Of a stretch of 10,807 bases of DNA, positions 1 to 7,138 are shown in pieces. A program made the translations under genes and the position numbers. The DNA comes from Candidatus Poribacteria bacterium (GTDB lineage Bacteria > Poribacteria > WGA-4E > GCA-2687025), in contig NYZG01000197.1 in NCBI GenBank assembly GCA_002687025.1, forward strand, positions 1 through 10,807, in the 5' to 3' direction. The stretch's first letter is position 1. The number at the start of each line of letters is the position of its first letter. The notes beneath the pieces were generated by a model. It was not told the DNA's origin. It saw nothing but the letters and a program-made list of their open reading frames with translations, and did not search any database.

Positions 1-806
1 ACAAGCCGTTGAGCGTAAGCTTCGCCCTCGTCGCGCAGCACGTCGAATTCGGCCGTGATGACCTGCGCCGGCGGGAGGCCCGTGAGGTCGTCCGCCAGCA
101 GCGGCGACACATACGGGTTCGTGGCCTGGCCATCGTCGGGCGCGTATTGAGCCCCGAACCAGCGCATAAGACTCGCGGTCAGGCCGTGGTCCGTAGCATA
201 CCGGACGTAACTCGGCGTGTCGAACGTCGCGACGTTGGTTACCGGGTAGATGAGAAGCTGGTGGCAGATTTCAGGGCCGCGTCTGTCGCGGGCCATCAGC
301 GCTGTTGCTGCGGCCAGGTTGCCGCCAGCGCTGTCGCCGCCAACCGCGATGTGGGTCGCTGCCATCTCATCGGCGACCCACTTCGTCGCCGCGTAACAGT
401 CCTCGGCCGCAGCTGGGAACGGGTGCTCGGGGGCCATTCGGTAGTCGACGGACACGACGGCGCAGTTGGCCTTAGCTGCGAGGGCCCGACACACGTGGTC
501 GTGCGAGTCGATCCCCAGCACGACCCACCCGCCACCGTGGAAGTACACGAGCGTCGGCGCTGGCCCGTCGCCCGCAGGCGCGTAGACGCGCGCGGGGATG
601 TCACCGGCCGGGCCGGGGATGTCAACGTCGGTCACGCGGCCGACACGCTGCGGCGCGCCTGCAGTCGCGAGCACGATGTCCATGATGCCCGCGCGGAACT
701 CGGCCACGGGGAGCGTCTCCGGCGCCGGCGCGTCGGGCGGCGGAAGCAGCGGCAGCACGCGCGGGTCCAGAGCGCCCGGCTCACCGACCTGTCGTGGGAA
801 CGCCAT
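1..806 (-). CDS. Alpha/beta hydrolase, HSL-type esterase/lipase (3' end outside window)
   Basis: A carboxylic-ester hydrolase of the hormone-sensitive-lipase family (alpha/beta hydrolase fold 3), probably cytoplasmic because no signal peptide is seen. About 268 residues are visible in one open frame. The oxyanion-hole motif HGGGW is at residues 90-94, a DYRMAPEHPFPA segment at about 121-132, the nucleophile elbow GDSAGG at 157-162 (Ser159), and the acid motif FDVLRDEG at about 254-261 (Asp255). The catalytic His would follow about 30 residues later and lies beyond the left edge, so the gene is incomplete only because of the window. The ATG at 806 is preceded by GAGGAGGG at a normal ribosome-binding distance. 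The gene begins 37 bp after the stop of the BNR-propeller gene and is probably co-transcribed with it. The family is clear. The substrate cannot be read from sequence. Confidence 0.93.
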   Translation of the reverse strand, partial: MAFPRQVGEPGALDPRVLPLLPPPDAPAPETLPVAEFRAGIMDIVLATAGAPQRVGRVTDVDIPGPAGDIPARVYAPAGDGPAPTLVYFHGGGWVVLGIDSHDHVCRALAAKANCAVVSVDYRMAPEHPFPAAAEDCYAATKWVADEMAATHIAVGGDSAGGNLAAATALMARDRRGPEICHQLLIYPVTNVATFDTPSYVRYATDHGLTASLMRWFGAQYAPDDGQATNPYVSPLLADDLTGLPPAQVITAEFDVLRDEGEAYAQRL

Positions 807-843
807 CCTTCGCCCTCCTCGCTCTGCCTCAGATAACGCGCTG

Positions 844-1974
844 CTACCGCGCCCGCCTCACGTTCGCCCACGTGACGCGCGCTCGCTCGTCTGGCGTCAC
901 CGTCCCGCGGTCGGCGAGATCCGACCTGTACACGCTGGCGCCTGTGTGTAGGTACATGAACTGCGAGCCCGGCAGGAAGTAGAGCTGCAGTCGCTTGCGC
1001 GACGCGACATCGCCGACGCTCAGCGGGATGGGGGCGGCCTGCGTCCAGGTCGCTCCCTCGTCCCTGGCCGCGAACAGAACGGCGACGTTCGCCTGCACCG
1101 TCGCGACTCGCGGCGAGGACACCGCGTACAGTGTACCCCCGGACGGGTGGTACGCGAACGACCTCAGGACGAATGGGCCGTCAACGCCATCTACAGCCGC
1201 CGGGGCAACCCAGTCGGCGCCGAACGGCGCCTCGTCGTCGTTTACGCCTCGGATGTAGACCGTGCCCACATCACCCGCATCCATGCCCCGCGCGAACCCC
1301 ACCGGTCCCCTGCCCAGCTGCGTGGACCCGCCCGTAAGCGGATCGCGTCGGAGAAACAGCTCTGCAAGCCCATGCCGCACGTACGCCATACCGGTGTGCG
1401 GGTGGACAGACTCCACGCTCGGATGGTCGCCCGCGCCGCACGCGCCTACGGCTCGCCCGAATCTGCCGCCTTCCTGGCTCGACAGCATTCCACCCCCACG
1501 AACGCCTCGCATCGCGACGAGCAGCCGGTCGGCATCCACGGGCGACACGACTGTCTGCACGATTGCCTGGCGGCTGCCCTTCCCCTCTCGCGGCGGGCCG
1601 AAGCCGTCGATGGCCGCCCAAGTGGCGCCGTCCGCAGATCGGAATAGGCGACTCGCGCCGCTGACGTAGACCACGGGCGGTCCGAGGCCGACGTGCTCGA
1701 TCGCTACGGGCCGACCCGACTCGAGAGCAGGACGTCCTAGGGTGGCCGCGGCCCGGTCCCTGCCGTCATTCTCCGTGCGCCATAGCTCGCCGCCAGAAAC
1801 CAGCACGAGCGACCCGGATCCGCTGTGGGAGATCGCGCGCGCCGACGCCCGCCCGCCGGGTAGGAGGCCGCCCCATGGCGCGGCGAACGCTTCCCACGCA
1901 GCGCACGTGGCGAGGAACATGACCACATCCAGCCTGCAGACAGGGATCGCGGCGGCGGGGCGGCGGCTGGCCAT
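844..1974 (-). CDS. Exported BNR/Asp-box beta-propeller protein (sialidase-fold, YCF48-like)
   Basis: A 376-residue protein predicted to be exported and to fold as a beta-propeller. The N terminus has Arg-Arg at 4-5, a moderately hydrophobic stretch at about 17-32 (VVMFLATCAAWEAFAA) and a possible cleavage near AFA-A. Asp-box-like turns recur: SADGATW at 113-119, RDEGATW at 304-310, and weaker copies near LWRTENDGR (64-72) and SQEGG (166-170). 'VVYVSG', 'LLVAMRG', 'GTVYIRG' and 'GTLYAVS' are typical inner strands. Sialidases and VPS10/YCF48 proteins share this fold, but no sialidase catalytic Arg triad is evident, so binding or scaffolding is as likely as hydrolysis. An upstream TTG at 1998 is possible. 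I prefer the ATG at 1974 because AGGGTGG sits just before it and the signal peptide fits. It appears to belong to the lipoprotein-to-hydrolase cluster. Confidence 0.8.
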   Translation of the reverse strand: MASRRPAAAIPVCRLDVVMFLATCAAWEAFAAPWGGLLPGGRASARAISHSGSGSLVLVSGGELWRTENDGRDRAAATLGRPALESGRPVAIEHVGLGPPVVYVSGASRLFRSADGATWAAIDGFGPPREGKGSRQAIVQTVVSPVDADRLLVAMRGVRGGGMLSSQEGGRFGRAVGACGAGDHPSVESVHPHTGMAYVRHGLAELFLRRDPLTGGSTQLGRGPVGFARGMDAGDVGTVYIRGVNDDEAPFGADWVAPAAVDGVDGPFVLRSFAYHPSGGTLYAVSSPRVATVQANVAVLFAARDEGATWTQAAPIPLSVGDVASRKRLQLYFLPGSQFMYLHTGASVYRSDLADRGTVTPDERARVTWANVRRAR

Positions 1975-1984
1975 GGCGACCACC

Positions 1985-2245
1985 CTAGCTGGCGGCAACG
2001 TTCAGCCAAGCCTGGACATGGCGCGAGCTGCGGGCGGCTTGCGCCACCATGCGTTGCTGGCGTGGTCGGGTCGGCCGATGTACATGGCGGCCTGGCCGCA
2101 GTGGCCGGACCTGCAGAGGGAGCGTCGAGCGCGCCGCCCGCGCGCTGTCACGCGGCGGCCGGCCAGGACGAAGGCTATCCCGAGCGGCGGAGCGCAGAAC
2201 ACCCGCGGTACGGAGGAAGCCACGTCGGCCGGTGTCGCGGCTCAC
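1985..2245 (-). CDS. Doubtful small ORF between lipoprotein and propeller genes; frame unresolved
   Basis: The roughly 260 bp between the lipoprotein and propeller genes hold two competing minus-strand ORFs. The first (86 aa) starts with GTG at 2245, overlaps the lipoprotein stop as GTGA and ends 10 bp before the propeller ATG. Its beginning, GRRGFLRTAG, resembles a twin-arginine signal, but no hydrophobic core follows in that frame. The second (73 aa, GTG at 2223 to stop at 2002) lies in the lipoprotein's own frame just after its stop. It has G/C at roughly 84% of third positions by my count and a hydrophobic run (PPLGIAFVLAG), followed by an Arg-rich stretch and three Cys. Neither matches a family I know. 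Possibilities are a small coupled gene, a gene remnant with a frameshift, or plain spacer DNA. Confidence 0.28.
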   Translation of the reverse strand: MSRDTGRRGFLRTAGVLRSAARDSLRPGRPPRDSARAARSTLPLQVRPLRPGRHVHRPTRPRQQRMVAQAARSSRHVQAWLNVAAS

Positions 2246-3072
2246 GGGGCCGCCGTCGCGTCCTCGGTCGCTTCCTCGGCGACGATGGGCTCGTCCGAGA
2301 ACTCGCGGAGTTCGAGTACGCTCGCGTCAGCCCCACCCGTCGGGGCGTCCGGCGCATCGGTAGCCACAGGCTCCGTGATGGTCCGCACGAGCCCGACGTC
2401 GGGAGCGAACTGGTAGAACACCACGTCAACGCCTTGCGTGAGCCCACGCACCGTGACGACGTCCGTGTAGGTGGCCAAGGGCGTCACCACAACGTCCGAC
2501 GTTGACAGGATCTCGTAGAGCGCGGAGACGTCGCCGACGGCATTGCTGTCCACCTCGACTGTGTCCGCGTTGGGGTCGTCCGGCGTCTCGTCCGCCGGGT
2601 CACCGTCTTGGGTTGGGGCCGCCGCGACGGTGTCGACCGGAGGGTCCACGCCAGCGGCGGTTTCATCTGCCGGAGTGTCGTCGACAGCGGGTGTCTCAGG
2701 TAACTCGTTCAGCCACTGCGTGCCGGGCATGACGGGTTCGTTCAGGAGCACCGTCTCATCGCCGCCGCCTGGCGCGCGCCGTATCAGGCCCCCGTCCGCG
2801 ACGGCCACCTCGATCTCCCGGTCGGAGCCATCGGCGGCGGCGATTGAGACTCGGTACCAATCGACGCCTGCGCGGCTGCTGAGCCCCGTCGTCGTGCGCG
2901 TCTCCTCCTGCGCGGCGCTATCCGTGCCGGAGCCGACATCGTATACCCACGTCGTGCCGACGGCGAGTGGGAAATAGTCCGACACCGGACGGACCTCGTT
3001 CTCGTCCCCGTCCCCGCCACAGCTCATCTGCGTGGCGATGGCGCATGTCAAGAGAAACGCCAGGCGCTTCAT
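2242..3072 (-). CDS. Lipoprotein with 'YFPLAVGTTWVYD' domain and acidic Pro/Thr/Asp-rich insert
   Basis: A 276-residue predicted lipoprotein of unknown function. The signal peptide MKRLAFLLTCAIATQMSC places the lipidated Cys at residue 18. Gln at -3 makes the lipobox atypical. The mature part opens with YFPLAVGTTWVYDVG (33-47). Near the C terminus is YQFAPDVGLVRT (220-231). That pair, an 'FPL..G..W.Y' start and a 'YAPGVGLV'-like end, is a recurrent pattern in secreted proteins of several uncultured phyla, usually annotated as hypothetical. Between them, residues about 123-180 are rich in Asp, Glu, Thr, Pro and Ala and look disordered. The ATG at 3072 is preferred over in-frame starts up to 3240 because AGGAG precedes it by about 8 bases and the signal peptide begins exactly there. 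It is the likely first gene of the leftward cluster. Surface or periplasmic location is inferred. Confidence 0.85.
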   Translation of the reverse strand: MKRLAFLLTCAIATQMSCGGDGDENEVRPVSDYFPLAVGTTWVYDVGSGTDSAAQEETRTTTGLSSRAGVDWYRVSIAAADGSDREIEVAVADGGLIRRAPGGGDETVLLNEPVMPGTQWLNELPETPAVDDTPADETAAGVDPPVDTVAAAPTQDGDPADETPDDPNADTVEVDSNAVGDVSALYEILSTSDVVVTPLATYTDVVTVRGLTQGVDVVFYQFAPDVGLVRTITEPVATDAPDAPTGGADASVLELREFSDEPIVAEEATEDATAAP

Positions 3073-3132
3073 TGGTGGGTCTCCTACTAGCCCTATTGCC
3101 TCGGCCGCCCGCCAACGTGGCGACAGGCGGCA

Positions 3133-3138
3133 ATTGTA
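3133..3138 (-). promoter_or_regulatory. Possible -10 element for the lipoprotein gene cluster
   Basis: On the minus strand TACAAT (5 of 6 to the sigma70 -10 consensus) lies about 60 bp upstream of the lipoprotein ATG. The -35 region 17 bp further up (GTGCAA) is poor. Position and -10 match are seen in the sequence. Promoter activity is inferred. Confidence 0.3.
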
Positions 3139-3195
3139 CCCGTTTGTGGACGCCTTTGCACCCATCGCGTAGGGGCGAAACAGCGGGTGATTTCC

Positions 3196-3224
3196 TTGAC
3201 TCGGCATGCCCCATGAGTTACGGT
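3196..3224 (+). promoter_or_regulatory. Candidate promoter of the tRNA pair
   Basis: TTGACT (3196-3201) is 5 of 6 to the -35 consensus. After a 17-bp spacer comes TACGGT (3219-3224), a weak -10. The predicted start near 3231 is about 25 bases before the mature tRNA-Phe. The following GC-rich stretch (TTGCGCGCTC) would fit the discriminator of a stable-RNA promoter. Confidence 0.4.
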
Positions 3225-3255
3225 TGTTGCGCGCTCGCACGGAGGAGCGAGACGT

Positions 3256-3331
3256 GGCGAGATAGCTCAGTTGGTAGAGCGAAGGACTGAAAATCCTTGC
3301 GTCGGCAGTTCGACTCTGCCTCTCGCCACCA
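3256..3331 (+). tRNA. tRNA-Phe (anticodon GAA)
   Basis: A full 76-base cloverleaf. The acceptor arms GGCGAGA (3256-3262) and TCTCGCC (3321-3327) pair perfectly. The D arm reads GCTC-AGTTGGTA-GAGC, and the T loop is TTCGACT. The anticodon GAA at 3289-3291 sits in the loop CTGAAAA. Discriminator A3328 is followed by a genome-encoded CCA (3329-3331). It is followed 19 bases later by tRNA-Thr, so the two are probably one transcript. Confidence 0.97.
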
Positions 3332-3350
3332 TACCTTCCTTTCGCCGTGG

Positions 3351-3425
3351 GCCGGCGTAGCTCAGAGGTAGAGCAGTTGATTCGTAATCAGCGGGTCGGT
3401 GGTTCGATTCCACTCGCCGGCCCCA
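3351..3425 (+). tRNA. tRNA-Thr (anticodon CGT)
   Basis: A 75-base cloverleaf. The acceptor arms GCCGGCG (3351-3357) and CGCCGGC (3415-3421) pair perfectly. The anticodon stem GTTGA/TCAGC encloses the loop TTCGTAA, with CGT at 3383-3385. CCA is encoded at 3423-3425. The D loop is one base shorter than in the neighbouring tRNA-Phe, hence 75 instead of 76 bases. The discriminator base is C3422, less usual for threonine tRNAs, which mostly carry U or A. The 85 bp from here to the end of the convergent PD40 gene show no clear terminator. Confidence 0.96.
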
Positions 3426-3510
3426 CTCTCTCGCTGCCATCGCGAAGCGGGTGACGGGGTAGTGCCATCCGTGCCGGTCGCCCTGGCGCCGAGCCCGCCG
3501 TCCGCCTTCG

Positions 3511-4545
3511 CTAACGCAGGAATTCAGCCGGCATGACGTCGGCGAAGTATCGGAAGTAGTTCTCCACCGCCTGCACGTGGATATACCGCGACCCATCTGG
3601 GGACGCGGCGAACATCACGGCGTCGCGGAGGAGCTCTGCCTTCGAGCCATCCGCCACACGTTGCGCGTACAGCTTCAAGTCACTCGTCAGGAACATCACG
3701 GCGTTACCGTCCGCGATCCAATTGAATAGGACGACATCGCCGATGTCGGTGATCCGGGTCAACTCGGCGGCGCCGTCGACTTCTCGGTACCAGACGTCCC
3801 ACTGGCCCTCGGCGTTCGACAGGCATCCGATGGCGTCGCCGTCGGGCCGCCACAGCGGGCGCGCCTGAGAGCGGGCGCCGCCCGCGAGTAGGCGCGTCGA
3901 CCCCGAGTCGGGGCTGCCACCCCAAATGTCGGGCGTGCCCTCGTCCCTCGATACGTAGGCCAACTCCGAGCCGTCAGGCGACCAGGCGAGGCTTCCCTCC
4001 TCGGACACGGCGGGCGCGAGGAAACGCGCGCCGACGCCTGTCGGCCGTATGAACCAGACATGTGAGGCCGGATCCCGGGTCGAGTGGAAGGCGATCCAGT
4101 CGCCACGGGGCGACCACACGGGCATCCAATCGCGTCGCGGCACGTCTGCGAGCTGGCGCGGGGGCTCGACGACATCATCCTCTCCCGCATCGTGGGGACG
4201 TGCGGTGCGTATCCACAGCGTTGCCTGGCGGAAGCGTTCCTTCGGATGGTCGTACACGAGCTCCTTGCCGTCGGGGGACCACGAGGGGTGTCCGTACGTC
4301 GAGTGACCCGTGATGGCGACCGCGTCCTTCATGTCCGCGCCCGTCGCGACGACTAGCTGTCCGCCGAGCTCAAACGCGGCGTGCTGGCCGTCAGCGGTCC
4401 AGGTGATCCACCGGGGCGCCGGGCCGGTGAAGGCTATCGGCGGAGCTATGTCCTGTCCGCCGTCGATTTCAATGGGCAGCCTGTCACAGCCGACCAATGC
4501 CGCGATGGCGGCCGCACATATCAGAGCACGTGAAGGTGCGCTCAA
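3511..4545 (-). CDS. PD40/TolB-like beta-propeller lipoprotein
   Basis: A 344-residue lipoprotein, last gene of the four-gene operon. Started at the TTG at 4545, it has a compact signal peptide (SAPSRALICAAAIAALVGC) with lipobox LVGC and Cys20. The mature part is a WD40-like (PD40) propeller. Blade signatures are WSPDG at 89-93, WSPRG at 144-148, WSPDG at 188-192, WRPDG at 232-236 and the variant ASPDG at 314-318, each followed by a strand such as ELVYD, WIAFHS or ELAYVS. It resembles the C-terminal half of TolB but lacks a TolB N-terminal domain. Such propellers bind proteins or, in S9 peptidases, gate a catalytic domain, and none is present here. The TTG overlaps the upstream gene's stop as TTGA. 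A GTG at 4632 would add a basic 29-residue leader and spoil the signal peptide, so I reject it. It ends convergently with the tRNAs. Confidence 0.86.
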   Translation of the reverse strand: MSAPSRALICAAAIAALVGCDRLPIEIDGGQDIAPPIAFTGPAPRWITWTADGQHAAFELGGQLVVATGADMKDAVAITGHSTYGHPSWSPDGKELVYDHPKERFRQATLWIRTARPHDAGEDDVVEPPRQLADVPRRDWMPVWSPRGDWIAFHSTRDPASHVWFIRPTGVGARFLAPAVSEEGSLAWSPDGSELAYVSRDEGTPDIWGGSPDSGSTRLLAGGARSQARPLWRPDGDAIGCLSNAEGQWDVWYREVDGAAELTRITDIGDVVLFNWIADGNAVMFLTSDLKLYAQRVADGSKAELLRDAVMFAASPDGSRYIHVQAVENYFRYFADVMPAEFLR

Positions 4546-6158
4546 TTGCCTTGTGGTCCTCCAGCGGTGGCGGGCGCGCTGGCGACGGTGCGCCAGAAGC
4601 CATCGTAGGCAGCCGACCGGCCGCGCTGCCACAGGAACGAGGTCGGGTGAAGTGCGACGTCGAACCCGTCACTCTGGCGGTACGTATCGCCGGACACGCC
4701 TATGTGGATGTCCGGCCGTTCGCGCTTCAGATTGCTTACGAGTCGAAGCAGTCCGTTCCAGGAATCCCAGCCGGCGTGCAGGCGATTGTCAGGCTTGTCA
4801 CCGGCGCCAACGGACGCGGTCACGGGCCCGTCGAGGAGCACCGCGTCCAGGCCGAGGTCGTCCACAAGCGCCACCAGCGACCGTAGCGCTAGCTCCCGGT
4901 AGTCCGACGACAGCGAAGCCATCGTCCCAGAGCTACCCCACCAGGATGCAGCGACGCGGCCGCCGGCCGCCGTCCTCAGGGCCAGCGTCTCGTCGGCGGC
5001 GAGGGCGCCCCCGTCCGGGAGCCACGCGGCCGGCACGAGCAAGCCAGGCCGTCGGCCGCTGGCGACGATCGCGCCAGTCGCGGCGAAGACACGCTCCGCC
5101 TGATCGTCAGCATCCCACGCCGCCTGCCAGGCGTATGGCACGCAGACGACAGCGTTCACATCCTGCGCCTCCAGCCAGTCGGCATCCAGATCGGCGTTCG
5201 CGACGCTGATTACGTCTACGTGGGGTGCAGCGTCGATGGAGCGTCGGGCGAGATCGATGGAGTCCATCCACTCCCTTGCGGCCTGTGCGACCAGCGGGCC
5301 GACTGACACCCAGACGTACGCCGACGGCAGCGCAACGGTTTGGCCCGGTTGGGCCCAGATGCCGCCTCCGCGGGGGTCCATGCCCACCGCGACGCGGCCG
5401 GCGCGGTCTGCCGCGATGCGCTTCAGCGGTCCAGGCGCCGAGCTCGCTATTCCGATGATGAGCGGGCCGTGGCGGGCCGTCGACGCGCTCAGCCAAACGA
5501 GGCCATGGTCGGCTCCGCCTACAATCGGCAGGGCGATCGTAGCCGGTCGGCCGCCACGTCGCCACGCGTAGGCCGCATCAGGAGTCACGGTGACGAGCTG
5601 TGTCGCGGCATCCTCGACGATCAGGGGCACGTCCCCGAGGTTGCGGGCCTCTAGCCATGTCTGCATCACGGGTGTGTCCTTGGCGACCTCATAGATAGCC
5701 GCCACTTCGAATGGCGCCGCGTCCCGGCCACCGACCGTCACCGGTCGGAAGTACAGCCGCAAAGCCTGGGCGCCACGCCCGTCCGAGGCCGTGTCGTGCC
5801 GGACGTACTCCAGTGATCGGTTCCCAGTTGTGTAGGATTTGCCACCAATTGACACGGCGAAGTCGTGCTGTGCGCCGGCGAGAGTCTCCACGCCCGTGGG
5901 CAGCGATCGCAGCGAGAGCGTCGCGACGCCCATGCCATCGTCGGCAATTTGGATGCGTCGCGCCAGCGACCCGTTGCCGACGGTGAAAACGCGTGATGGC
6001 GCGTGGTACGTGACGTAGGCCCCGACTACGGGCGGCGTCGCGCGGGAGGGCGTGTCGCGGCCTACGCGCGCCAGCCGCGTTGACCGGCCCGAGCCACCGC
6101 ATCCGGCGACGGCCACGATGGCGCACACCACCACGAGCGTCGTCCGCCGGCGATTCAT
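4542..6158 (-). CDS. Secreted lipoprotein resembling GH36-type alpha-galactosidases (activity uncertain)
   Basis: A 538-residue lipoprotein. The signal MNRRRTTLVVVCAIVAVAGC ends in lipobox VAGC with Cys20. Residues about 57-285 look like the N-terminal beta-sandwich of GH36-like glycosidases: FTVGNGSLARRIQI (58-71), then a tG-type loop (LPTGVETLAG, 86-95) and 'DFAVSIGGKSY' (99-109). Residues about 312-525 read as part of a TIM barrel. They include a GLLVPAAWLPDGG segment (372-384), a long helix followed by the strand LGLDAVLLDGP (435-445, with Asp443 where a nucleophile strand would end), and DIHIGVSGDTYRQSDGFDV (483-501). The barrel seems short, and the KWD(x)N and Cys-rich motifs of true GH36 are not obvious. 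It may therefore be a divergent hydrolase or a binding protein. The family call rests on pattern memory, not a search. The ATG overlaps the epimerase stop as ATGA. Confidence 0.75.
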   Translation of the reverse strand: MNRRRTTLVVVCAIVAVAGCGGSGRSTRLARVGRDTPSRATPPVVGAYVTYHAPSRVFTVGNGSLARRIQIADDGMGVATLSLRSLPTGVETLAGAQHDFAVSIGGKSYTTGNRSLEYVRHDTASDGRGAQALRLYFRPVTVGGRDAAPFEVAAIYEVAKDTPVMQTWLEARNLGDVPLIVEDAATQLVTVTPDAAYAWRRGGRPATIALPIVGGADHGLVWLSASTARHGPLIIGIASSAPGPLKRIAADRAGRVAVGMDPRGGGIWAQPGQTVALPSAYVWVSVGPLVAQAAREWMDSIDLARRSIDAAPHVDVISVANADLDADWLEAQDVNAVVCVPYAWQAAWDADDQAERVFAATGAIVASGRRPGLLVPAAWLPDGGALAADETLALRTAAGGRVAASWWGSSGTMASLSSDYRELALRSLVALVDDLGLDAVLLDGPVTASVGAGDKPDNRLHAGWDSWNGLLRLVSNLKRERPDIHIGVSGDTYRQSDGFDVALHPTSFLWQRGRSAAYDGFWRTVASAPATAGGPQGN

Positions 6159-7138
6159 AGCCACCCCTGATCGCGATACCATCGCGCCGTCTCCCGCATT
6201 CCGCGCTCGATGTCGTATTCGTGAGTGAAGCCCAGCTCTTCGCGAATGCGCGAGCTGTCACACTTCCACGCCGCCTGACGGAACTCGGTGACCTTCTGCC
6301 GGTGTATCACGGGAGCCACGCCCCGCACGGCGCCCACCAGTTCAGCCAGACGCGCCACGACGGAGATCACCGGCAGGGGAATCGGCACGGGCAGCGGCCG
6401 CTTTCCCAACACTCGGGCGATAGCGCGTGACATCGAACGCCACGTGTGCTCGGCATCGTCGTTCACATAGTAGACGGAGCCGACGGCTGCGGGGTTGTCG
6501 GCCACCAAGAGAAACGCTGCCACCAGGTCGGCGACATACACGAGATCGAACGCCTGCCGCCCATCTCCCACGAACGGCGCGATGCCGCGCGATATCAGCC
6601 TGAAGTAGATCAGGATATCCGTGTCCCGCGGCCCGTAAACGGCGGGGGGCCGCACCGTGACGTAGGGCAGTGCTCCGTCCGCCACTTCGGCCAGCGCGCG
6701 CTCGCCTTCCAGTTTGCTGCGGCCGTAGTCGCTCACCGGGCCCGGAGCGTCGGCTTCAGCTCGGGGTCGTCCGTCCACGCTCGGCCCGGCGGCTGCCTGG
6801 GTGCTGCAATACACCAGACGCGGCGGGCACGGGCTGGACTGACGGCACGCGATGGCCAGGTTGCGCGTCCCCTCCGCATTGACTCGGTAGTAGGTCGCGT
6901 AGTCCCGGCCGCGGAGCATTCCAGCGAGGTGGAAGACGACATCGGCGCCCGCGACGACCGCGTCCAGGGAAGTAGGATCGGTGATGTCGGCCCGTACGAG
7001 CGCGACGGCGGCTGCGCCCAGCCACGTCAGATCGCTCGTACGGCGCACGACACATGTCACATCGTCGCCGCGGGCGGCGAGAGCTTCCACGAGGTGACTG
7101 CCTACGAAGCCGTTGGCGCCGGTCACCACGGCTTTCAT
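6155..7138 (-). CDS. NAD-dependent epimerase/dehydratase (extended SDR)
   Basis: A cytoplasmic NAD(P)-dependent enzyme of the extended short-chain dehydrogenase family, 327 residues, a normal length for the family. The Rossmann glycine motif TGANGFVG is at 6-13. An acid after strand 3 (ADITD, 50-54), DVVFHLAG at 66-73 and the VYCST strand at 109-113 follow. The catalytic YGRSK is at 138-142 (Tyr138, Lys142). Then come VRPPAVYGPRD (162-172) and FDLVYVADLVAAF (197-209), which help form the substrate pocket. Relatives act on nucleotide sugars, dihydroflavonol-like ketones or sterols. The RPPAVYGPRD form is common to dihydroflavonol-reductase-like and sugar-epimerase branches, so the substrate stays open. 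The ATG overlaps the TPR gene stop and its own stop overlaps the GH36-like ATG, both as ATGA, which implies translational coupling. Confidence 0.92.
   Translation of the reverse strand: MKAVVTGANGFVGSHLVEALAARGDDVTCVVRRTSDLTWLGAAAVALVRADITDPTSLDAVVAGADVVFHLAGMLRGRDYATYYRVNAEGTRNLAIACRQSSPCPPRLVYCSTQAAAGPSVDGRPRAEADAPGPVSDYGRSKLEGERALAEVADGALPYVTVRPPAVYGPRDTDILIYFRLISRGIAPFVGDGRQAFDLVYVADLVAAFLLVADNPAAVGSVYYVNDDAEHTWRSMSRAIARVLGKRPLPVPIPLPVISVVARLAELVGAVRGVAPVIHRQKVTEFRQAAWKCDSSRIREELGFTHEYDIERGMRETARWYRDQGWL

Noticed and set aside
9..836. Long plus-strand frame opposite the alpha/beta hydrolase
   Set aside because: Arg/Val-rich translation without motifs. The opposite strand gives an intact hydrolase with HGGGW and GDSAGG.
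3256..3425. tRNA pair as an integration site for a genomic island
   Set aside because: No integrase gene and no duplicated tRNA 3' end was seen in the window.
4310..5209. 299-codon plus-strand frame opposite the PD40 and GH36-like genes
   Set aside because: Arg/Pro-rich composition typical of antisense frames in GC-rich DNA.
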